A DNA stretch of 64,000 nt from Novosphingobium sp. (GTDB lineage Bacteria > Pseudomonadota > Alphaproteobacteria > Sphingomonadales > Sphingomonadaceae), in the NCBI RefSeq assembly GCF_030699305.1, contig NZ_JAUYNB010000010.1:248001-312000 (forward strand). Reading direction: 5' to 3'. The notes under the pieces are model-generated. The model made no database searches. It was given only the letters and a program-made list of their open reading frames with translations, and was not told where the DNA came from. Made by a program: the position numbers and the translations under genes. Every line of letters begins with the position of its first letter. The stretch's first letter is position 1. Below are positions 44,603-53,617 of the stretch, in pieces.

Positions 44603-44982
44603 ACTTGCGTCAGGCTGAGCAGGTTGCCGTCGGGATCGGCAAACCAGGCCACGTGTGCGCCGCCGTCGGGGGAGCTCCATACCCCGTCGGCGTCCTGCCC
44701 GAACCCGTCATAGATTCGGAACGTCACGCCCTTGTCGGCCAGCGCCTGCACCGCGCTGCGGATGTCGGCGACGTGCCAGCCGACCACCGTGTGTCCCGAT
44801 CCGACATGGCCCGCCACGTCGGTCAGGCGCAGCGGGGTGCGGTTGCCAAGGTCGAACGTCACGGCATGGCCATCTTCACCCATCAGGCGCAGGCCCAGAA
44901 CGTCGGCATAGAACGGTCTGGACTTCGCCCGGTCGGCAGTCAGCACGAAGACAACGGGTTGCGCGGCGGGTGGCAGGGACAT
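44596..44982 (-). CDS. VOC-superfamily (glyoxalase/bleomycin-resistance-like) protein
   Basis: 128 residues with the paired beta-alpha-beta repeats of the VOC fold: FVLTADRAKSRPFYADVLGLRL at the start, and GGAHVAWFADPDGNLLSLTQ at the end, which carries the usual metal-side FADPDGN. Members include metal-dependent isomerases, dioxygenases and binding proteins, so substrate is unknown. The stop codon lies in the remnant described at 44548-44602. Start ATG 44982 gives a clean family N-terminus. Confidence 0.88.
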   Translation of the reverse strand: MSLPPAAQPVVFVLTADRAKSRPFYADVLGLRLMGEDGHAVTFDLGNRTPLRLTDVAGHVGSGHTVVGWHVADIRSAVQALADKGVTFRIYDGFGQDADGVWSSPDGGAHVAWFADPDGNLLSLTQVG

Positions 44983-45073
44983 GGCAAGTTGATCCGGGGA
45001 TTGTTGAAGTAACCGGGGCTTACCATCTTTCGTATCAATCGACACCACCATGACATGCGTGTAAGGCACCGAG

Positions 45074-46996
45074 ATGAGTTCAAACCCGGCAACGCCGCTG
45101 CTCGACATTGTCGACACCCCGGAAAACCTGCGCAAGCTTGCCTCTGGCCAGCTCCGCCAACTGGCGGACGAATTGCGTACCGAAATGATTTCCGCCGTCG
45201 GGCAGACGGGCGGGCATCTTGGTTCGGGGCTGGGGGTCGTGGAATTGACCGTGGCGCTCCATTACGTGTTCAACACGCCTGCGGACCGGTTGGTGTGGGA
45301 CGTCGGCCATCAGGCCTATCCGCACAAGATCATCACCGGGCGGCGTGACCGGATCCGCACCTTGCGGCAGGGCGGGGGCCTGTCAGGCTTTACCAAGCGC
45401 AGCGAGAGCGAATACGATCCGTTCGGCACAGCGCACTCGTCCACCTCGATCTCGGCCGCGTTGGGCTTTGCCATTGCCAACAAGCTGGCGGGCACGCCGG
45501 GCAAGGGCATCGCCGTGATCGGCGACGGCGCGATGAGCGCGGGCATGGCCTATGAGGCGATGAACAACGCGCAGACCGCCGGCAACCGGCTGGTCGTGAT
45601 CCTGAACGATAACGACATGTCGATTGCGCCGCCGGTGGGTGGTCTATCGGCCTATCTGGCCCGCTTGGTGTCGTCACGGCCCTTTCTGGAACTGCGTGAA
45701 TTGGCCAAGCGCCTGTCGCGCAAGCTGCCCGAACCGCTGCACCGTGCGGCCAAGAAGACCGACGAATTCGCGCGCGGCATGGCGATGGGCGGCACCCTGT
45801 TCGAGGAACTGGGGTTCTATTACGTCGGGCCGATTGATGGGCATAACCTTGATCAGCTGATCCCCGTTTTGGAAAACGTCCGCGATGCCGCCGAAGGGCC
45901 GTGCCTGATCCATGTCGTGACGCAAAAGGGCAAGGGCTATGTCCCGGCCGAACAGGCGGCGGACAAGTATCACGGCGTGCAGAAGTTCGATGTCGTCACC
46001 GGCCAGCAGGTCAAGGCGGTGCCCGGCGCTCCGGCCTATCAGAACGTGTTCGGCGAAACGCTGGCGATGCTGGCGGACACCGATCCCACGATCTGCGCGA
46101 TCACCGCCGCGATGCCTTCGGGCACCGGGGTGGACAAGTTTGCGAAAGCGCACCCGGATCGTACCTTCGACGTCGGCATTGCCGAACAGCACGCGGTGAC
46201 GTTCGCCGCCGGTCTGGCGGCGCAGGGGATGCGACCGTTCTGCGCGATCTATTCGACCTTCCTGCAACGCGCGTTCGATCAGGTGGTGCATGACGTGGCG
46301 ATCCAGAACCTGCCGGTCCGCTTTGCGATTGACCGGGCCGGGCTGGTCGGCGCAGACGGCGCGACCCATGCGGGCAGCTTCGACATCACCTATCTCGCCA
46401 CCCTGCCCAATCTGGTGGTGATGGCCGCGGCGGACGAGGCGGAGCTGGTCCACATGACCTACACCGCCGCGCTCCATGACAGCGGCCCGATTGCCTTCCG
46501 CTATCCGCGCGGCAACGGCGTGGGCGTGCCGATGCCGGACGTCCCGCAGCGGCTGGAAATCGGCAAGGGCCGGATCGTGCGTGACGGCACCAAGGTGGCA
46601 CTGCTCTCGCTCGGCACGCGGCTGGCCGAAGCGCTGAAAGCGGCTGACGCGCTGGAGGCCAAGGGGCTGTCGACCACGGTGGCCGACTTGCGCTTTGCCA
46701 AGCCGCTCGACCACGACCTGATCCGCCGCCTGATGGCGACCCATGACGTCGTCGTGACGGTGGAGGAAGGCTCGATCGGCGGACTTGGCGCGCACGTGCT
46801 GACCATGGCCAGCGACGAAGGGCTGACCGACGCGGGCCTGAAAATCCGCACGCTGCGCCTGCCCGATGTGTTCCAGGACCACGATTCGCCCGACAAGCAG
46901 TACGACGCCGCTGGGCTGAATGCGCCGCAGATCGTCGAATGCGTGCTGAAGGCGCTGCGCCACAACTCGGCGGGGATTGAGGAAGCGCGGGCTTGA
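45074..46996 (+). CDS. dxs: 1-deoxy-D-xylulose-5-phosphate synthase
   Basis: 640 residues, the standard length. Thiamine-diphosphate region: [24 protein letters not shown] (about 41-64), [17 protein letters not shown] (about 78-94) and [17 protein letters not shown] (about 150-166) with the metal ligands. Transketolase pyrimidine domain about 320-480 ([21 protein letters not shown] with the catalytic Glu) and a C-terminal domain. It starts the MEP isoprenoid pathway from pyruvate and glyceraldehyde 3-phosphate, feeding carotenoids and quinones. It appears monocistronic. Confidence 0.97.
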   Translation: MSSNPATPLLDIVDTPENLRKLASGQLRQLADELRTEMISAVGQTGGHLGSGLGVVELTVALHYVFNTPADRLVWDVGHQAYPHKIITGRRDRIRTLRQGGGLSGFTKRSESEYDPFGTAHSSTSISAALGFAIANKLAGTPGKGIAVIGDGAMSAGMAYEAMNNAQTAGNRLVVILNDNDMSIAPPVGGLSAYLARLVSSRPFLELRELAKRLSRKLPEPLHRAAKKTDEFARGMAMGGTLFEELGFYYVGPIDGHNLDQLIPVLENVRDAAEGPCLIHVVTQKGKGYVPAEQAADKYHGVQKFDVVTGQQVKAVPGAPAYQNVFGETLAMLADTDPTICAITAAMPSGTGVDKFAKAHPDRTFDVGIAEQHAVTFAAGLAAQGMRPFCAIYSTFLQRAFDQVVHDVAIQNLPVRFAIDRAGLVGADGATHAGSFDITYLATLPNLVVMAAADEAELVHMTYTAALHDSGPIAFRYPRGNGVGVPMPDVPQRLEIGKGRIVRDGTKVALLSLGTRLAEALKAADALEAKGLSTTVADLRFAKPLDHDLIRRLMATHDVVVTVEEGSIGGLGAHVLTMASDEGLTDAGLKIRTLRLPDVFQDHDSPDKQYDAAGLNAPQIVECVLKALRHNSAGIEEARA

Positions 46997-47312
46997 CCAG
47001 CGACGCGGTCGCTCCTGAAGCCCCGTTTGAGGCGCGCTGTTCGATTGTCGCCGCCAGGACCTGATGAGCCGCTTCTAGCGCTCCGCTGAATTATCGAAAT
47101 TCGTCACCCTGAACTTGTTTCAGGGTCCATCTCACCTCCTGCACGAACCGTGCGGGCCGAGAAATGGATGCTGAAACAAGTTCAGCATGACGGTTTAGAC
47201 TTTACGGTGGCGAAGGGGATAAGCGCCAACTTGTTCCAGGGTCCATTGCGCGGTGCATCCGGATCGTGCGGGGGTGGCACTTGTCCTGATATCACGGTGC
47301 AGCGAAGTGTGC
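46997..47312. repeat. Intergenic block with dispersed repeat units
   Basis: The 316-bp gap after dxs contains no gene. Units are gtcaccctgaacttgtttcagggtccat (47103-47130, itself a hairpin with arms accctgaa/ttcagggt), its inverted relative atggatgctgaaacaagttcagc... (47164-47192), and a partial third unit around 47228-47250 (aacttgttccagggtccat). They belong to the same family as the 27-bp inverted repeat at 30644-30783. Confidence 0.82.
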
Positions 47313-47999
47313 TCAACCAATCCAGCGCCACAGGCCCGCCGGGATATAAGCCAGCCATACGTGGGCCCAGCTGCCCAGCAACCACAGCACTATGCCGCCG
47401 ATCCACGGCACCGCGCCCGCCTTCGCCAGCCCACCCAGGCGCGGCCAGAAGCTGGTGCGGGCTTCCCAGCCTTGCCAGGCCTCGCCCATTGCCGCTTCCT
47501 TCTTGCGGTCCTGCATGTGCGATCCGACCAGTGCCAGCACGCCCACTGCCAACGTCAGCACGATCACGCGCGGGGTCGGCGACACAAGGAGATGGGCGCC
47601 GCTCCACAGCGCGATGGCCCACATCATCGGGTGGCGGGTCACGTGAAACACCCCGTGCGGGGCCTTCGTGGCCAGCGCCGCGGCGCGCGGATCGGGCAGG
47701 GCGGGGTTGCCGAAGAACGATCCGGCCAGCAGCACGGAGCTGACCAGCATCAGCGCGGTGGCCGCGCCCCAGATCACGTTCCCGCGCCCGTCCCACAGCG
47801 GCCCGGCATCGGGCGTAACCGCCCGGAACGCCATGGCCATCCATGCGAAAGTGCCCAGCGCGACCAGCGAATAGACCGCCTGAAAACCCTTGTCGCCGAC
47901 CACCCGCACGACAGCCCCGCGCAAGGGGTGGGACAAGGCAAAATGGGTTCCGACGAAAGCGACCGCTGCGGCGATCAGGTTGGCAAGTGCGTTGTCCAT
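47313..47999 (-). CDS. NnrU-family integral membrane protein
   Basis: 228 residues with six or more membrane segments. NLIAAAVAFVGTHFALSHPLRGAVVR opens the protein; HVTRHPMMWAIALWSGAHLL (about 100-120) is the conserved RHP loop of NnrU/isoprenylcysteine-methyltransferase-like proteins. NnrU was first linked to nitric oxide/nitrite reduction loci, but related proteins are found widely; no denitrification gene is near. The function here is open. It lies downstream of the convergent dxs repeats. Confidence 0.85.
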   Translation of the reverse strand: MDNALANLIAAAVAFVGTHFALSHPLRGAVVRVVGDKGFQAVYSLVALGTFAWMAMAFRAVTPDAGPLWDGRGNVIWGAATALMLVSSVLLAGSFFGNPALPDPRAAALATKAPHGVFHVTRHPMMWAIALWSGAHLLVSPTPRVIVLTLAVGVLALVGSHMQDRKKEAAMGEAWQGWEARTSFWPRLGGLAKAGAVPWIGGIVLWLLGSWAHVWLAYIPAGLWRWIG

Positions 48000-48027
48000 G
48001 GCGGAACCCTCCCTCGGTTCGTGGTGT

Positions 48028-49359
48028 TTACCAGTCGTAGGCTTTGGGCAAGGCGCCCTCGGTCGGTGTCTGATAGCGGTCGCGCAGACGCGTCTGGCGG
48101 TTGCTCAGCGGTTGTTCAACCCCGTCGATGAACACCTGTGTCACGCCCGACCCGGCTTCCAGCGGATCGCCGTCCCAGATCACGACGTCACCGGCGCGGC
48201 CCGGCTTCAGGCTGCCGAACTTGTCACCCTGCCCGATGATTTCGGCCGGAACCGAACTGATCGCGGCGAAGGCCTTGTCCCATGACAGCCCGGTTGCGCC
48301 GGGCACTTTGGTCAGGCCGACCAGGTTCCCGGCATATTGCGGGGCATGGCGCGGCTGGTCAAAGAACGCGCCCAGCGCCACCTTGACCCCCGCCGCTGCC
48401 ATCCGCCCGACGTTCGACTGGGTTGCCCCCAGCTGTTCGAACGAGGCGGGGAGGTCGTTGAGCGGCGTGGCCAGCACCGGCACGCCCGATGCGGCCAGAT
48501 CGCGTGCGGCCATCCAGCCCTCGGTCGCACCGACGATCACCAGCTTGAGCGCGGGAAAATCGGTCTTCAACGCCAATGCGATCCGGATGTCGGCGGCGCG
48601 TTCAGCCCGGACATAAAGCGGCTGACGGCCCGCGACGACCGGGATCAGCGCAGCGGCATCGAACCGGTTGAGCAGGGCATCGCCCGGCCGTTCCGGTGCG
48701 GTATCGGCCAGGCGCGGATCGGCACCCGTGCCGCCGCCCCGGCGCGCGAGCTCACGCGCTTCGATCAGGGCATTGCGCAGCACGGCATGCACTGCCACGC
48801 GGCTGCCCCCGGCGCGGCGCGCACCGGTTTCGCCCAGATCGACGTACTGGAACGCGCGCGGCTGGGTCACGGCCTGATTATCCGCCCCCAGATCGATGAT
48901 CGCGCCCTGTCCGCCAAAGATCGCGCCGGTATCCAGCGGCGCAACCGCCGCCCGGGTTACCCCGGCAGCGCGGCTGATTGCGATCGGCTGGGCCACCGGG
49001 TTGATTGCGGGGGCGATATCCAGCGCCGCGCTGAACGGGGACTTGCCCGAATTGCCGTCGTTGCTTTCATCGACAGCCTCGACATCGACCAGCCCCAGAT
49101 CGGTTATCGCCACGACGAGGCCGGGCGTAACCCATTTCCCGCCCGCATCGATGGTCCGAATACCAGCGGGCACGGCCACGCCGGCTCCGGCGGCGACGAC
49201 TTTGCCGCTGCGCACGACCACGGTTCCACCGGCAATCGGGGCAGACCCATCGCCGATCACGACGGTGGCATTGGTGATGGCAATATCCTGCGCCAGCGCG
49301 GGAGCGGCGACCGAGGTGAGCAGCGCGGCGAGCGCGAGGGACAGCTTGCGCGCGCTCAT
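48028..49359 (-). CDS. Amidohydrolase-family secreted protein lacking metal ligands (probable pseudoenzyme)
   Basis: 443 residues with a signal peptide (LALAALLTSVAAPALAQ). The composite-domain strands (ITNATVVIGDGSAPI, GTVVVRSGKVVAAGAG and DVVIWDGDPLE) mark an amidohydrolase. The normal metal site PGxxDxHxH is replaced by TPGLVVAITDLG (about 78-89), with no histidine. The later His positions are replaced by RAERAADIR and VIVGATEG, and the Asp loop by LGAFFD. It overlaps the next amidohydrolase gene by ATGA, which does keep its ligands. It may act as a non-catalytic partner. Confidence 0.85.
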   Translation of the reverse strand: MSARKLSLALAALLTSVAAPALAQDIAITNATVVIGDGSAPIAGGTVVVRSGKVVAAGAGVAVPAGIRTIDAGGKWVTPGLVVAITDLGLVDVEAVDESNDGNSGKSPFSAALDIAPAINPVAQPIAISRAAGVTRAAVAPLDTGAIFGGQGAIIDLGADNQAVTQPRAFQYVDLGETGARRAGGSRVAVHAVLRNALIEARELARRGGGTGADPRLADTAPERPGDALLNRFDAAALIPVVAGRQPLYVRAERAADIRIALALKTDFPALKLVIVGATEGWMAARDLAASGVPVLATPLNDLPASFEQLGATQSNVGRMAAAGVKVALGAFFDQPRHAPQYAGNLVGLTKVPGATGLSWDKAFAAISSVPAEIIGQGDKFGSLKPGRAGDVVIWDGDPLEAGSGVTQVFIDGVEQPLSNRQTRLRDRYQTPTEGALPKAYDW

Positions 49360-50783
49360 TTCACGTCTCCTTCACCGGGCTGGCCAAGTTCGAAGTCGGT
49401 CACCGGACGGTGCTTCGGATTGCCGGAATCGAACAGCAGCGCGCCGTCGACCCAGACCTTTTCGGGCCGCGAATAGTTGGACAGCGGATTGCCGTTCCAC
49501 AGCACCACGTCCGCCGCCTTGCCCGCGTCGAGGCTGCCGGTCAGCTGGTCGATCCCCACGGCCTTGGCCGGGTTGAGCGTCAGCCAGCGCACCACTTCGG
49601 CGTCGGAAATGTCCACCCCGGCGCGGCGGGCATCGCCCTGCGCCTTGGCGGCTTCCTGATTGAGCCGCTGGATGCCGTTTTCGTCGTCCGAATGGATCAC
49701 CACGCAGGCCCCCGCCTTGTAGAGCAGCCCGGCGTTTTCGGGGATCGCGTCATAGGCTTCCATCTTGAAGCCCCACCAGTCCGCCCAGACCGCGCTGCAG
49801 GTGTCACTGGCCTTAAGCAGGTCGCCGATCTTGTAAGCTTCGACCGCGTGATGGAAGGTCGCGACCTTGTAGCCGAACTCCTTCGCCATATCGAGTACCA
49901 GCGCCATTTCATCGGCGCGGTAGCAGTGGTTCTGGATCAGGATTTCACCTTCCAGCACCCCGGCGAGCGTTTCCATCGCCAGATCGCGGCTTTCCAGTTT
50001 TCCTTCATCGCGCTTGCGGCGATAGTCCTGCGCTTTCAGCCAGGTGGCGCGGTTATAGGCAAAGTTGCCCATCCGGGTGGAGGGGGCGCGGCCCTTGCTG
50101 CCATAAACGCGCTTGGGGTTTTCACCGCAGGCCATTTTCAGCGTGTAGGGTGCGGCCGGGAACTTCATCCCCTGCACCGTGCGCGCGGGCACGTTCTTGA
50201 GCGTTACGCCGCGACCGCCCATCAGGTTGGCACTGCCCGGCAGCACGTGCAGCGCGGTGACCCCGCCGTTGGCCATGGCGCGGGTAAAGCCGGGGTCTTG
50301 CGGCCAGACGCTGTGTTCGGCCCAGACTTCGGGCGTGGTCGGCGCGGTCGCTTCGTTGCCATCGGAATGCGCCTCCACCCCGGGGCTGGGGTAATCGCCC
50401 AGGTGGCTGTGGGCATCGATGATCCCCGGCGTCACGAACTTGCCGGTCGCGTCGACCCGCTGATAGCCCTCGGGAACAGGCAGGTCGGCTCCGCCCAGCG
50501 CAACCACCTTGCCATCGCGGAACAGCACGGTCCCGCGCTCGATCCGGCCCCCCTTGCCATCAAACACGGTCGCGCCGACCAGCGCGGTCGCCGCGCCGGG
50601 ATAGACCCGGTAGCTGGAGGGATAGGGATCCTTGTTGAACTCCCGCGCCGCTTTCACGGCGGCGCTGGACTCCTTCTTGTCCTTGTCCTTGTCCTTGGCG
50701 TCCTTGGCCAGACCCGGCCCGGCGCCGCCCATCACCAGTGCGCAAGCGGCAGCGACCAGCAGGGGGCGATGCAGTTTCTTCAT
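49356..50783 (-). CDS. Secreted metal-dependent amidohydrolase
   Basis: 475 residues with a signal peptide (HRPLLVAAACALVMGGAGPGLA) then a Lys/Asp-rich linker (KDAKDKDKDKKES, about 27-39). The metal motif TPGIIDAHSHLG (His 125 and 127) is intact, with later ligands near NHCYRADE and ATFHHAVEAYK and the Asp in VVIHSDDENGIQRL (about 350). The family includes imidazolonepropionase-like and dipeptidase-like hydrolases. It is coupled to the ligand-less homologue and to a POT peptide transporter upstream, which suggests a peptide or related amide substrate. Confidence 0.9.
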   Translation of the reverse strand: MKKLHRPLLVAAACALVMGGAGPGLAKDAKDKDKDKKESSAAVKAAREFNKDPYPSSYRVYPGAATALVGATVFDGKGGRIERGTVLFRDGKVVALGGADLPVPEGYQRVDATGKFVTPGIIDAHSHLGDYPSPGVEAHSDGNEATAPTTPEVWAEHSVWPQDPGFTRAMANGGVTALHVLPGSANLMGGRGVTLKNVPARTVQGMKFPAAPYTLKMACGENPKRVYGSKGRAPSTRMGNFAYNRATWLKAQDYRRKRDEGKLESRDLAMETLAGVLEGEILIQNHCYRADEMALVLDMAKEFGYKVATFHHAVEAYKIGDLLKASDTCSAVWADWWGFKMEAYDAIPENAGLLYKAGACVVIHSDDENGIQRLNQEAAKAQGDARRAGVDISDAEVVRWLTLNPAKAVGIDQLTGSLDAGKAADVVLWNGNPLSNYSRPEKVWVDGALLFDSGNPKHRPVTDFELGQPGEGDVK

Positions 50784-50789
50784 CGTTGT

Positions 50790-52379
50790 CTACTCCGCCT
50801 TGGTTTCGGGCCGGTCTTCCAGCGTATCCAGGTGCATCCAGCGCTTCACGATCGGTGAAACCAGCAGCACCGCAACGGCCGCCCCGATCGAAATCCAGCC
50901 GAACATGGTATAGATTTCCAGCAGCTTTTCCTTGCTCATTTCGCCGCCATGGCCGCCGGTTGCTTCACCGATCTTGCCCGCAACGAAATTGCCCACTGCG
51001 GTCATGTAGAACCACGCACCCATGATCAGCGAGGCGAGGTAGCTTGGCGCCAGCCGGTTCATGGCCGACAGGCCAACCGGGGACAGGCACAGCTCACCCG
51101 TGGTGGCCAGCAGGTAATAGAGGAACACGAACAGGACCGGCGTCATCGCGGCGAGCCCAAACGCCTGCGCCCCCCAGACCAGCACCAGGTTGGCGAGGCC
51201 CATCTGGGCCAGTGCCAGACCGAACTTGGCCGGAGCCGACGGTTCCATCCCGCGCTTGCCGAGCCACTGCCACAGGGCGGCGAACAGCGGCGCCAGCAGG
51301 ATGATGTAGATCGGGTTGATCGACTGGAACAGCGAAGCCGGGGTTGCACCGCGATCGACATAGCGATCCGTGAACAGGCTCATCGACCCGCCGGCCTGTT
51401 CGAACAGGCCCCAGAACAGCGGGTTGAGGCTGATCAGGAACAGCACCGCGAACATCCGCTCACGCGGCTCCTTGGGCAGCTTGAAGGTTTCATAAAGGAC
51501 GTAGCCCAGCAGCGCGATGCCCGAAACCAGCAGCAGGTTCTGGATCACCGACTGGTACTGGACCAGCGCCCAGCACACCGCGACCGCGGCAATGCCGATG
51601 CCATAAAGCGTCATTTCGCGCGACTTGGTCAGCGGGGCCGGAGCCTCACCCGCGCCGTTCAGCGCGCCCTTGCCGAGGACGAACACGACCAGACCCAGCA
51701 GCATCCCGATGCCCGCCAGCCCGAAGCCGTAACCCCAGCCGATTGTTTCGCCCAGATAGCCGACCAGGATCGTGCCGATCGCCGCGCCGACGTTAATGCC
51801 CATGTAGAACACCGTGTAGGCACCGTCACGGCGCACGTCGGTCAGCTTGTAGAGCTGGCCGACCATCACCGAAATATTGGCCTTGAGGAAGCCCGAGCCG
51901 ACGATGATGAAGGCCAGCGCGCCCCAGAACACGTTGATGGCCGGATCAGCCTGCTTCACCAGCGGATCGGTGACGCCGTGCATCCCCTCAACCGCCATCA
52001 GGCTGTGGCCAATTGCCAGCAGCAGGCCGCCAAACAGCACCGCCTTGCGCTGCCCCAGATACCGGTCGGCCAGATAGCCGCCCAGCACCGGGGTGATATA
52101 GACCAGGCTGGTGTAGGCGCCATAGATCAGGTTGGCGTTGCCATCGCTGAACAGCCAGTGCTTGGTCAGGTAGAAGATCAGCAGCGCGCGCATGCCGTAA
52201 TAGGAAAAGCGTTCCCACATTTCCGCGAAGAACAGCATGTACAGGCCCTTGGGGTGGCCCGCGAATTCCGGCTCTTTCTGGATGGAGATCTTTGCCCCGA
52301 TTGCCAGGAATATGCCGAGGACGACGACCGCGATGCCCGCGATCCAGTCACCCTCGTTCCACAGCGCCATGTCTTTCAT
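50790..52379 (-). CDS. Proton-dependent oligopeptide transporter (POT/PTR2 family)
   Basis: 529 residues from ATG 52379 with GGGGG upstream. About 12-14 membrane helices. The PTR2 signature FFAEMWERFSYYGMRALLIFYLT (about 55-77) carries the ExxER motif for proton coupling, and FIIVGSGFLKANISVMVGQLY (about 165-186) is the second signature. It imports di- and tripeptides across the inner membrane. It is first in a unit with two amidohydrolase genes and is divergent from a GntR gene, which may control it. Confidence 0.93.
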   Translation of the reverse strand: MKDMALWNEGDWIAGIAVVVLGIFLAIGAKISIQKEPEFAGHPKGLYMLFFAEMWERFSYYGMRALLIFYLTKHWLFSDGNANLIYGAYTSLVYITPVLGGYLADRYLGQRKAVLFGGLLLAIGHSLMAVEGMHGVTDPLVKQADPAINVFWGALAFIIVGSGFLKANISVMVGQLYKLTDVRRDGAYTVFYMGINVGAAIGTILVGYLGETIGWGYGFGLAGIGMLLGLVVFVLGKGALNGAGEAPAPLTKSREMTLYGIGIAAVAVCWALVQYQSVIQNLLLVSGIALLGYVLYETFKLPKEPRERMFAVLFLISLNPLFWGLFEQAGGSMSLFTDRYVDRGATPASLFQSINPIYIILLAPLFAALWQWLGKRGMEPSAPAKFGLALAQMGLANLVLVWGAQAFGLAAMTPVLFVFLYYLLATTGELCLSPVGLSAMNRLAPSYLASLIMGAWFYMTAVGNFVAGKIGEATGGHGGEMSKEKLLEIYTMFGWISIGAAVAVLLVSPIVKRWMHLDTLEDRPETKAE

Positions 52380-52568
52380 TAAAGCCCCCATCAGCATTGG
52401 TGCGGCGCGCACTGCCGGGAGGCGCGCCAAAGTGGGGGGAGATTAGCGGGGTTTGCGCCGGATAGAAGCAGAATATTGCGCATTTGTGAAACAGGATGAT
52501 TCAGTCGCAATGCCGGATTTGCGCGGTTCCGGCTTGCGTGATGCGCTGTATTATGTCACTGATGCAGC

Positions 52569-52910
52569 ATGCCGAACGCCAGCAAGCCCGTCTATCTCAA
52601 GCTTCGTGACCTGATCGCGGCAGGGATCATTGATGGATCCTATCCGGAAGGGGCAATGCTGCCGTCGGTGCGGGCATTCGCGGCGGAGCAGGGGGCCAAT
52701 CCCCTGACCGTGGCGAAGGCCTATCAGCAGTTCCAGCTCGACGGGCTGGTTGAAGTGCAGCGCGGGGTCGGCATGTTCGTGGCGCGCGGCGCGGCAGACA
52801 AGCTGCGCCGGGCCGAGCGTGACGCATTCCTGGCGGTGGAATGGCCCGCAGTCCGGCAGCGCATGGACCGGCTGGGCATCGTTCCGGCCGATTTGCTGGC
52901 GGAAGGTTAA
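52569..52910 (+). CDS. GntR-family transcription regulator, short YtrA type
   Basis: 113 residues. Winged helix about 6-75 (VYLKLRDLIAAGIIDGSYPEGAMLPSVRAFAAEQGANPLTVAKAYQQFQLDGLVEVQRGVGMFV) with the typical GntR end. Only a short C-terminal helix follows, so no large effector domain. YtrA-type members often control transporters encoded nearby. The gene is divergent from the POT transporter with a 189-bp gap, so that operon is the likely target. No clear operator palindrome was found by eye. Confidence 0.88.
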   Translation: MPNASKPVYLKLRDLIAAGIIDGSYPEGAMLPSVRAFAAEQGANPLTVAKAYQQFQLDGLVEVQRGVGMFVARGAADKLRRAERDAFLAVEWPAVRQRMDRLGIVPADLLAEG

Positions 52911-53066
52911 TTCTGGCTTAGTCCGGTTAACTTTATCCGTTGCACCCCCGCACCGCTTTTGGCACTACCGGATTGTGCAGTGCCGCTTGTACCGGGTCGA
53001 AAGCTGTGCCGCGCTTATTTCCAGACAGGGATAGCTTGCTTCGGCAACTTCCGGAAAGGCGTGAGA

Positions 53067-53348
53067 ATGATCAGATCGGAATTGCTGCAACTGCTGGCGC
53101 GGGAAAATCCCGAGCTGCGTGCGGAAGAGATCGAGAAGGTGGCCAACGTCTTCTTCGATGAAATTGCCGAGCGGCTGGCCCGGGGCGGACGCGTGGAACT
53201 GCGCGGGTTCGGTGCATTTTCCACCCGTGAACGCGATGCGCGCAAGGGCCGCAACCCCCGCACCGGCGACAGCGTCGAAGTGCCGGGCAAGAAAGTGCCC
53301 TATTTCAAGCCGGGCAAGGAAATGCGCGCCAAGCTCAACGCCGATTGA
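53067..53348 (+). CDS. ihfB: Integration host factor, beta subunit
   Basis: 93 residues of the HU/IHF family. [51 protein letters not shown] is the IHF-beta pattern, followed by the DNA-binding arm with [25 protein letters not shown] and a conserved Pro. It bends DNA as a heterodimer with IHF-alpha. ATG 53067 has GGAAAGG upstream. The gene stands alone, between a GntR gene and tRNA-Leu. Confidence 0.96.
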   Translation: MIRSELLQLLARENPELRAEEIEKVANVFFDEIAERLARGGRVELRGFGAFSTRERDARKGRNPRTGDSVEVPGKKVPYFKPGKEMRAKLNAD

Positions 53349-53481
53349 AACGGCCTGGCGGGACGGGCGTGGCGCTCCGTCCTCGGCCAGTGCTCACTGT
53401 TGCTGATCGGATCGCGCTCACCCATTCCAATCGGCTGGACAACGGCTTGGCCGATCTGCCACAGGCGAACCCCTGCACCGT

Positions 53482-53566
53482 GCGGACGTGGCGGAATGGT
53501 AGACGCAGGGGACTTAAAATCCCTTGATCCTTGATCGTGTGGGTTCGAGTCCCACCGTCCGCACCA
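53482..53566 (+). tRNA. tRNA-Leu, anticodon TAA
   Basis: 85 bases including an encoded CCA. The acceptor gcggacg pairs with cgtccgc; D-arm region tggcggaatggtagacgca is typical of leucine tRNAs; the anticodon loop cTTAAaa reads TAA (positions 34-36), decoding TTA/TTG; the extra arm tgatccttgatcgt is long as in class II tRNAs; the T-arm is gtgggttcgagtcccac. Confidence 0.95.
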
Positions 53567-53595
53567 GTTTGGCCGCACCAGTTTGGCCGCACCAG
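53559..53595 (+). repeat. 14-bp tandem repeat starting in the tRNA 3' end
   Basis: The unit ccgcaccagtttgg is present twice fully (53559-53572, 53573-53586) and once in part (ccgcaccag, 53587-53595). The first copy includes the tRNA 3' end. It may be slippage or the trace of an integration event. Confidence 0.85.
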
Positions 53596-53617
53596 CGCGG
53601 GGCGCTCGCGCTGCACG

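Noticed and set aside
52540-52570. Weak symmetric element tgtattatgtcactgatgca before the GntR start
   Set aside because: The symmetry is low (only the outer bases match) and the region has no second copy; not enough for an operator call.
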